A stretch of 64,000 nucleotides of DNA from Oreohelix idahoensis (lineage: Eukaryota; Mollusca; Gastropoda; Stylommatophora; Oreohelicidae), in contig JAMPIV010012155.1 of assembly GCA_024509875.1 (NCBI GenBank), positions 262,903 to 326,902 of the forward strand, in the 5' to 3' direction. Shown here piece by piece: positions 55,179 through 64,000 of this stretch; positions within the stretch are counted from its first letter, which is position 1, and each line of letters begins with the position of its first letter. The notes under the pieces were generated by a model that searched no databases, was not told the DNA's origin, and was given only the letters and a program-made list of their open reading frames with translations. The position numbers were made by a program, and so were the translations under genes.

Positions 55179-56810
55179 TGTTGCGTGAGAAATTCTCGCA
55201 ACATCGTTTTATTACAATATATATTTTGTAACGCAAGGGCAACAACTGCTTGAAATTTATAGTCACTTTTCTCGGTAAGCAGTTGTCTCCTCGCGTTGGT
55301 ATTGAATGCAGTTAAGTTTGCTATGCTAGGCCGTTTTCTCAGAAAAACGGTTGGCAACCTGTTGGGTTATCCTTTTAAGGTAATCATTCTTACGCTGGTT
55401 CGTAGTAAAGGTCCTTGCGTCTTAAGTTCTGAGCTGTGGTCATTTTGCGCTGGACTGCGCATGACTGGTCTTGCTTCTTGGTCGATCGATTTCCGCCCAC
55501 CAGTGAGTGAGCGATTTTGATATAGCTAGGAAGATGCCTCGCTGAGAGAGGATCTCCGCTATTTTTTGTTCTGTCAGGAATGTGAAGTCCTCTTAATGGA
55601 TATTTCGTTTATTCGAGATAATACCTCTAGTGTATTTCCACATGCCGGGAGGCGTAATATTTCTGTGTATTTCCTGAAGGCAAGGTAAATTAACTTTTCA
55701 TTAACTCTATCGATTTTTTGGTCGTGAGCGACGTTTGATTCATAGCCTGTCTTCGAAAGTCGTCGTCACGAGATGTTTTCCCAGCTCACATGTTGCTGTA
55801 TTGTACTGCATCGGTTGATGCATGTCCCAAGGACCATTACTTGCTACTTTGTTACATGAACTAGGTTTGGAAACCTTTGTTATCTAGAGGATATTTTTGA
55901 GGACATTGTTTATACTTCAGCAGACGTGCCTGTCTTGCTGAAGTCAGATTAAGGAGAGTGAACTGATCTCATACATCTGGTTATCTCCTGGCTGTTATAG
56001 AAAAGGATGGAGTTTTTTCACCTGACTACATTTACAGCACTATGAAATATAACATGCATCTGACTCATCATTGTAATGCTGTCTACCGTCCATTGCTGTA
56101 TTGAATATGTTGCTGTGATAATGACTGTTTGATGTGCCTACATATTCGCGTAACCATTTTGTCACTGTGGCGTCCACAATAAATAATGAAGAAAAACGTC
56201 ATCGGCTGTTACAAGAATCATTGACTTTATACGTCGTGAGTTTACTGACGTCCTAATGTGGATTGCCCTGTTATTTTGTATGATCATTGTTTGACTGACC
56301 ACATAATTTACTCATGTGCCACAATTCACTCATACCAGTATTCCAGAAAGCTCCAGGGTAACCATCGTATTAGCAGTGGAAGCAGTTCAGATGTGCCATC
56401 ATCGTTGGAGCTTCGCTCTATAGGACGTTGATTGACATCTGTTTTTTCTGCTGTTCTACGATTGGAAGCCTATAAGTTAAGTGGCCTGTTTGTATGTAAA
56501 CTGTGCCCTTGTAACTTCCTACTGAGCTCCTTCTGTGTATCATCCTCATTCTAGTTTTGTTATATGGTTGATTCGTGATAATTTTATATGATTATATATT
56601 CAGTTCAGCGGGTTCGTCGTTAGGTTGGGGTGGTGTCTCCCTGTGAGATCATTGCATGACGGATCCATAGAGGGTCGTGCTATTTGTGGAAGCGTTTTTC
56701 CTATAGGGGTAGGGCAAAAGGTCCGATACTGGGGATTTGCTAAAAGTCTGACATCTGTTGGCTTTTATGGTAGTAGTGATGACTTCAGAGTAAGACAAAG
56801 TTGTTTTTTT
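55179..56810 (+). mobile_element. Possible LTR of another element inserted in gag
   Basis: At the exact break in gag the sequence begins TGTTGCGTGAGAAATTCTCG, continues CAACA, and forms a near-palindrome as seen at the start of many LTRs. About 1.6 kb follows without ORFs or recognised motifs. No matching 3' end or resumed gag is visible in the window, so the right boundary is a guess and a deletion junction is possible. Confidence 0.35.
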
Positions 56811-56879
56811 TGATTATTACTAGTGCATTAATTTTATTTTTTAGATATTTTATTTTTGGTGTTTGGATTAGTTATTGTA

Positions 56880-59800
56880 TATGTAATCCTCGGAACTAAT
56901 ACCTATCGTAAACTAAACGCATTAGGAGATTCTCGCTCTTTCCCAAATACAGATGTAAACACCACCAAGTAGTTATGACCTCATACCAAATATGAGAACA
57001 CAACCTCCACTCCTCACTACGTATGAGCCCCTAAAAAAAAATCACAATTGTAACCAAAACCAAACATCATATAGTCTAAAACAAAAACTTAAGTCGATTA
57101 TTAACAGAGTCGCGCCTGTAAAAAATATCAATGGTAATCAGCTTAATCAATTATAACAATAATTACCCAAGAAAAAGAAACCCAATAAACGCAAAGTAAA
57201 CCCTCTTATTCAGAGTTATACCCTTCAGCAGATTATTATTATAACCTCAGGACCAAGATACCCTATACAACTGACCAGACCAAACCAATTTTCACTTCAC
57301 AAATTTGTGCCCGATAAGCCATTTGGTCCACATCCTGTCAGCACCTCATCCATCATCCACTATACGCTATTGCCCGGGAAACTAATCCATCTTCCAATCC
57401 CTAACAGTCACCCATCCAATCAAATAAATCCCAAACCACACCCCTGAACAAAGCAATTTCTCCAATAATAACGCTGAACTCCAGTACGACAATACATGTT
57501 GCACCACAAAAATATAACGCTGATCCACTACAACCTTTACTATTTCAACCTAACCTGTCTCTCCAATAATCCCCCAAAGCTCTGGAAATCCCCACCCAAC
57601 TAACCAACAACACCTGAAATAAATATTCCAGCTCACATAACTGTCCGTTCCCCAGTACTCCTCCCTTTGTGTCTACATCAAAACAAGCACAGCTTTTGTT
57701 TGTTAGCCAGACCCAATGTCCCTCCATCATCAGGGCCCTAGTAGTTCCTCTGACAGTCATCCATGTCTTACGACACACGTTCGCCCTAATCTCTCTATTT
57801 CGCTACCACGTTCGCACCCCGATCCCTTTCCCTGCCTCCTCAATTCTAGCCTGGTCCCCCCGTTGCCCATCTCAAGCAAGTTGCGCCACAGTCGCCCAGC
57901 CTCAAGTTTCCGGGGAGTCGCTCAGGAACGCCACCATCCGCCAGTGACCATGAGTCACCCCACGCCCCGAGTCTCACCTACCTCATGTCTGTGCTGCTCC
58001 CCCACCCGCACCGCCCATCGTCCTCAATCCCTCCCAAGCCCTCCCTTGGTTTTTGGGCTTCAATCCCCACCCTGCGACCAAAACCTACCCTCCTCACTTC
58101 CACCCGGCTCCGATTCTGCTATTCGTCTTTCTTCAGTCCCCCACCCCTCCAAGAGTCCCCTCTCCTATCCAGTCTCCACTCCTCTGCCAGTGCTCCCCCG
58201 CACTCCATCCCCACACTCGTCCAATGCTACCCTCTTCATCCCCACCTCGCCCCAGCCCTTCAGCCTTGTGCGATTTTCCCTTCTCGCCCCCGGTAAATCC
58301 CCCTCGCTCACTTGCCACATCTTTGTCCATTCTTCCCTCCCGAACTCCTGTCTGCTCTACAGTCATGCGTCTTCCTGCTCTCCCCTCCCTCCATTCCCCT
58401 CTCTCCCCTACACAAGACTCAAACCTCTAAATTCTCTCTAACCCCAATGCCTTATCTTCCAGTCTACCTCATGCACGCATCCAGGCCCCCTCCCTCGTCA
58501 CCATCAATCAGCAATCCGTACTACACAGCAGCCAGCTCCAAAAACCTCCTATCCTAAACGCCCCCCATAACCTCCATCAAGCCCTAGCAAGATGCCCACG
58601 CATAAACACCGTACAGTGGCCCTCAAAGGTCCGCCCTCTCCTAGTAGCCCTCACCATCTCCACGCCCGCCTCCGCGGAACCCCACAGATACACCTTAATA
58701 CCATAAATACCTGTTCCACCATCTCATTCGTTTACCCTCACACCTTACTTATAACACACATTTAAGGCCATTTCTGCCTCATTCCCTCTTCCCCTCTAAC
58801 ATCGGTAAGTGACCCCGGATCCGCAAAGAACAATACACACTACTGATCTATACAGCGCCGCGCCGGCACCTACGACCACACCAAATCAACACCAAAGAAC
58901 CGAGCACCGTGATTTATGACGATCTACCTCGAGATAATAGCAAGTAATAAAAAACGCATTGAACAGGATTCTCACCTCTGGGTAGAACTATCTAAGACGT
59001 AATAAAACTTATATGAAGGACAAACAGTGACAAATAACATCAGGGAGGTACAAAGTCATGTCGTCAGTGTTCACAATAGTCCGGTATTCCTTGGCTTTAT
59101 GCCTTACAATGAACGATAAAACCTTAAAACAATAAAGGGAGAGCATTGAGTGAGCGCGATTTCTGTTGGCCGCAATTGGAGGACGTAACACTGTACGGGC
59201 AACTTTGTGCCTACGACATAAACCCAAGGTTAACCAACTTCAAGGGACGAAGAAATCAGTTTTCGGTAACCAGTGCCAAATCAGACATTCGGCAGCTCCG
59301 TTATGGTGTGCAATAACTTGTGCTCTCTGTAGAGAGGAACTCCAGACAAAAATTTATGATGATGAGAAAGTGGGGGGGGGGTAGTGGCGGTACCTATTTC
59401 AGGGTTGTACAGAAAATCTGGTTGCCCAATCCAAATTTCATGGTCAGTATCATCAAATCGTAGACGTTGGAGACACAGCCCTCCTCAGTATACCTCGGTT
59501 ACTATCACACTGGGGGGGGTCGGAATATGATACATTACCAAGCAATTCAAAATACCCCCGTATGAGGGTGAATAGTAAGGTTTAGGTTTCTCTGCCGTAA
59601 GATCAATTACGATTCAGTCCGTACCCACCGCCGATCCCCTCCAACACGATTAGATTATCGCGTGGGGGATCATGTGGAAATACATTATAGTAATCGTGAA
59701 CAAGCGAGTTGGTAATTTAGCGAGACGAGGAGCGGGGGGCATTGGATAGGGGGGGGGTCTAAACAAATTACGGCATTGGGGGGGGTATACAACATGCAGA

Positions 59801-62800
59801 GTGACAATAATAAGCTGCAGCAGATGACATAATAACTCGTGATAACTACCACTACTGTAATAATTAGTCGGGTAATCTACTCACAGGACTGCAAAAAAAT
59901 CCCCCTAACTAGTCAGCTCGCTGCTAGTCACGCATAACATTCCCGAAACTGGTCCCCGACCTTAGAAAGCCTTAAACATGTTGTGTATGATAGTCAACAA
60001 CACCCCCAAATCCTCCGATTGACGATGGACAATGAGGTTCTGCATTATTTGACTTAGTGAAGAGTAGCCAGGGACAAATCCGGCCCTCAATGGGGCGGGC
60101 AAGGAATACATTATATATTACGAACCGCGGCGCGTGAACCATAGAACGGTTACTTTGTGATTTTGGAAAGATCACCCTGACCACAATAGGTCACTTTCGG
60201 CTACCACGTTATGGAGCCAGTTCTGCTTGCCATTGTTGTCGCCGATAAGACGGTACGGTGATGGTCCTTTAATCCGCTCTAACATAAGTGGTCTTGTTAA
60301 CAGAGAACCTACACGGGGGTCGGCCGTGTCTTCGACTACTATTTTCTCGATTTCCGGATGGTGCAACACCGATCTAATTGTGGTTGTTTAGAACAAGTGC
60401 GCTTTGTAGATCTCATCTTGGTGCTATCATGGTGAGAAGTGGGTTGTATTGAAATATGTACCTCACATTTGGGGCGGCACCACTAATCTAGAAAAAATAT
60501 CCTACTGCTGGGTATTAATTCCGCTATTGTCCGGACTAGTACCATTCATTACACCTGGGGAGAGTTGCATGCTCAAGTCCTCTTGGGCCCACAACTCACA
60601 ATCGTGCCCAACAACAAAGTTGAGGGATCGACATCGCCTAGTTCTATACTTTCGAATACCCGGAGCTCTCCGGGTTCCTCATGTAATGCATCAAAGTTGT
60701 TCCTCATCCACCCCAATCCCTCACCCCCATGTCCCTAGTAAACCCCGTCGTGCCTCTCTCTACACCAATCAGCCCCCCGTACCCAGACGACCGATCCATT
60801 GATATCCAGGCCCGTAATCACTCCTCCTCACGACCTCAACTGATCCACACTACTATCCAGCAAACCACACCAAGTGTCCGCTCCGTGGCCGCAACCAACA
60901 AACCCCCCCAACAGAGACCATACAAGGGTTGGTAGGGTTGTGTCCTCCTCCCGTGATGTGTGGATCACCTGAATCCTTCACCCCCACTCCCCGTGGATTT
61001 ACAGTCTTAATTGAAAGTCACTGTGCTCCCCTGGTGCTACCAATACCGATCGATTTCCCGCTCAACTCTCAACATACTTACTCCCAAGACTTGGGAGGGG
61101 GGAGTATCGCAAAACTTGATCCCGGGGTACTCTGGTCCATCGCTATCCGCCTCACAAGCCCCCCAAGCCCCCAGGGGGGAGTCCCTACCCCAAGCAGGTC
61201 CCACCATGTATGGGGAAATATACCCGTAACCTTCCGTACTCTGCTGTCCCATTACGGCAATCCAAATAGGCCATGTAATGACACCTAAGACATACTTAAA
61301 TAACGTTGCCGATCTATGGTGTCCATTTGTGAGGAACAGGGAGTGGTCGAAATATCTATGATGGACGCACGGGACATTGCTGGGCGCCTATATCCAGTTT
61401 GCTGCTGACATACCTATTGTGCGGGGGTGGGAAGGGTTTGGGGGGGGTGTGTGTTTTTCGGCCGTTTACAGAAAATGGCCAACAGATATTATTGGGGCCC
61501 TTTTAGTAGAGGTGAAGGGACGGCCCAGAGGACATCACGTTCGAATTCCTGTTACATAAGTGACTAAATGAGTCAGTCCTACGTATAGGGCAGTAAGGCT
61601 ATATACCTCATAAGAGCATATTCATACAGATGATCGCAGAGTTTGCTCTTTGGTTGATATTTTCGTCGTGCTTGTGGGTACCGCGCAGGAAATATTTGTC
61701 AGACCAGTGGCACTCAACTCATATCTGTACACTATGGTCACAGGTGAAGTTCTAAAACCTTACCAATTGAACGAGATACTCTCAGTAAGTATATACAAGG
61801 CCATCGCTAATTCTAAAAGGAGAAAGGGAAGTCTCAGAGGCGACAGAAATAACCGCACCAGGCCTTTTGCAAGGTACGGGCATAAACTTGAAGATCATCC
61901 CTGCGAATGGGGACAGGGTAATAAAAACCACCCGCGGTCTCGTTTTGCCTAAAGAGGAAGATGCCCTAATGAAGCACGGATGTCTTGGGAGAGAATTTCT
62001 TTCTCTCCTTCGAACTTTTGTCTTTGCGGCGTCGGGCTGTGTTAATCCGGCGCGGGCCCTATGACTTATTACACTAACTCGTAATCACTGGCCAGATGGA
62101 AATAGTGGAATGAAACCAAATCCTCATAATAGATATAGATAAAATAGCACTGGTGGTGTTGATGCAAATAAAGAACCGTTTGCTTCATGAAACCAAGCAA
62201 ATGTCTTCAAGTCAGAAATTGCCCGCCGCACATGTGGTCAATGGCCGGAAAGCACGTTGACACCGGTCCATTCTCATACACCTGCCCTCCAAATTATCCT
62301 AGGAAGACCAAAGCATTATGCGTCTCTTCACTTACCTCAGTCTTTTTCCCCAATCCAACAAAAAGTGCATGTTGCCATGTGTGAACCGTCATGCAATATT
62401 CCTCGTGGGGTTGAGATAACCCCTCGGTGTGAATGGGTCAGTGGTTGGGGTGTTGGGATCGTTGTGGGTGGGATATACCGGATGTCGTCCAATAGGTGGT
62501 CGATAACAAAAAAAAAATAGGTATGTAAATCAATAAAAACTTTATCCACAGAGAAATACATGCTATGCGCGGGAAATTTCAACAGCAACGGTTCCGGGAC
62601 TATATTGGCTGCCTATTATCTCAGGCAGTACGGGGGAGGGATGATGCTCGGCTGCACTCTCACGGTCATTATATCATGGGTTCTGGTTGCCCTGTCTGTC
62701 TTAACAGGATGAGGACGTCGTACCTTCGATCTGATGTACAATCTTTGGGCCCCTTACCAGTGGTTCCCATTACATTCCACGGAATCTTGTTGTAGAAGAC

Positions 62801-64000
62801 TTTTCCTTATCTCCTAGGATGCTTTCTGAGTGACATGGAACATCGACAGAGTCTCTGGGCGTGTCGATGTTACAAAACATTTCAGGATGTTCTCACCTTG
62901 ACATTCCTGTGTACCACACATTAATGTCCAATGGAGAACAAATGACATAAAACATATACGGACGTGGTACCAACAACCAAAAGATACTGTGAATACTGCC
63001 AATAGATACTCAAACCCTATACATCAATCGAAGTCGCCCGATGTGCGCTCCTACTGGCCAATGCATGTCACAGTCACAGCAACGCCAACAATCTAATTTC
63101 CCCACTGCCAACCCAATAAGTAAAACAAACAACCAACGTAATAAAATGTCCCTGTACTAGCTGCACCTCGCACCAGCGCCCTGGACAAAAGCGAAGAAAA
63201 AGATGTCGCAAAAAGAAACGCGAGGGACACTAAAGTTCGATGCTGACAGTCCGATGCCTTGAGTTATAGAAGAACGACTGATTAGGATCAAAGCTAATGT
63301 ACTAGATAACAACACAATTGTTAACAAGTCCTTTTGTGTCAACTTTGCTGTAACAAGTGCACATGCCAAAATCGCCGAGTCCCATTGTGGTGGAGTGTTG
63401 TGGTCCGAAACCACAAACTGCCATTTTTCATCCACGCGTAGGTGTCTATTTTTCAGTGGAATGTATTATAGCCTATAGTCGTCTTAAGAACGCCAGCAGG
63501 GCTACTTTCGTACGGTGCTATGATGCGTTGGGTTGTCGAATTTCTGACACTATCGTTCGGGGATATAGTCATTACGTGCATACTATAGGAATATATCTGT
63601 CACTGTCCGTCTTATACTGGTAAGAAACACAATTAAGGGTTATAATATTGTGACTTATACTGTCCACGTACTAACCTTGATAAAGTTATAAAGACAGCTA
63701 AACCCGTTACTAACGCTTTATTGTAATTTGATAATATGGAGAAGAACGAGTTGTGGGTGGTGAGAGGTGAGATTACAGATAGGGTGTGTTGTCCGTGGTT
63801 CATCGTGTATGGTCCATGTAGTCTCGTTTAGAATACCAGGAAAGACCGCACAATACCTTCCAAAAAGTACTTTTGGAACATTTCTTATTTCCTTAAGAAC
63901 TGAAGAAACGAAGTTAGTGGAGTCCCCTCTTTAGTGGTGTAATTCAATTTTTATGGGAGAGTTTATTTCGAAATAACGACATACGCGTCAAGTGGCCCTT
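56880..64000. other. Compositionally anomalous terminal region, no features
   Basis: From about 56.9 kb the texture changes: GC rises compared with the rest, none of the repeat families of the window recurs, and short open frames look random in all frames. G-runs of 8-10 occur at 59372, 59512, 59749, 59778 and 61440. I found no gene, RNA or element in about 7 kb. It may be an assembly or read-quality artefact, or foreign DNA. Confidence 0.5.
57690..58450. repeat. Pyrimidine-rich tract
   Basis: Strong C/T excess on the plus strand over about 750 bp, with many CCTCC, CCCTCC and TCCCC words. Long overlapping Pro/Ser/Leu open frames result from the lack of stops and are not supported as genes. 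Confidence 0.8.

Noticed and set aside
55296..55520. Possible further COBL exon
   Set aside because: No basic-proline or WH2 motif, no convincing splice sites in the required phase, and it sits in a putative LTR.
57716..58441. 241-codon Pro/Ser-rich ORF and overlapping frames
   Set aside because: All three plus frames are open because the tract is pyrimidine-rich; no domain, and it lies in the anomalous region.

Overview
This is eukaryotic, AT-rich animal DNA. Most of it is the intron space of one host gene filled with layers of mobile elements. Three plus-strand exons (5803-5960, 34179-35091, 42600-42743) have GT/AG borders and compatible phases. They encode part of a cordon-bleu (COBL)-like actin-nucleator protein: a lysine-rich KKKKGFLSFLGKKDKK stretch followed by KKRRAPAPP and KKRKAPAPP motifs. 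The N-terminal ubiquitin-like domain and the C-terminal WH2 domains lie outside the window. The repeat mixture (RTE, I-like and R2/NeSL-like LINEs, a Gmr1-type Ty3/gypsy element, Tc1, mariner, hAT, pogo-like and tRNA-SINE elements) suggests an invertebrate, probably a lophotrochozoan such as a mollusc. The species cannot be fixed from the sequence.

Layout. 1-5570: LINE fragments, a hAT terminus and hAT transposase pseudogene, and a Tc1 element with long inverted repeats inside a TA microsatellite. 5803-7875: COBL exon, then 42-bp and 40-bp minisatellites. 7876-10580: featureless intron. 10592-23257: one RTE-type LINE whose 5' half is inverted (11-bp target duplication). Nested in it are an 8.6-kb Gmr1-like retrotransposon (12053-20638, nearly identical LTRs, one uninterrupted 1594-aa Gag-Pol ORF) and a small LINE fragment. 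23571-31373: an R2/NeSL-group LINE (minus strand) with 252-bp perfect terminal direct repeats, a 3.3-kb unidentified TG...CA insert, and a piece of RTE 5' UTR at its 5' end, all between 11-bp target duplications. 32413-42743: COBL exons 2 and 3 among LINE fragments, an inverted-repeat element, two nested insertions and a pogo-like MITE. 42955-47104: 54-bp minisatellite, retrotransposon gag remnant and a defective mariner. 47107-51314: mostly featureless, with one SINE and a second gag remnant. 51315-55178: second Gmr1 copy, cut inside gag by what may be another LTR.

From about 56.9 kb to the end the sequence changes character. GC rises, the familiar repeats disappear, there is a pyrimidine-rich tract at 57.7-58.45 kb, and G-runs of 8-10 follow. 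No gene or repeat is recognisable there, and it may be low-quality contig-end sequence.

The elements do not work with the host gene: they sit in introns and leave the exons intact. The main scientific interest is the insertion stack, whose order can be read from target duplications, the IN-before-RT Gmr1 element, and the R2/NeSL-like LINE with terminal repeats and a chimeric 5' end.
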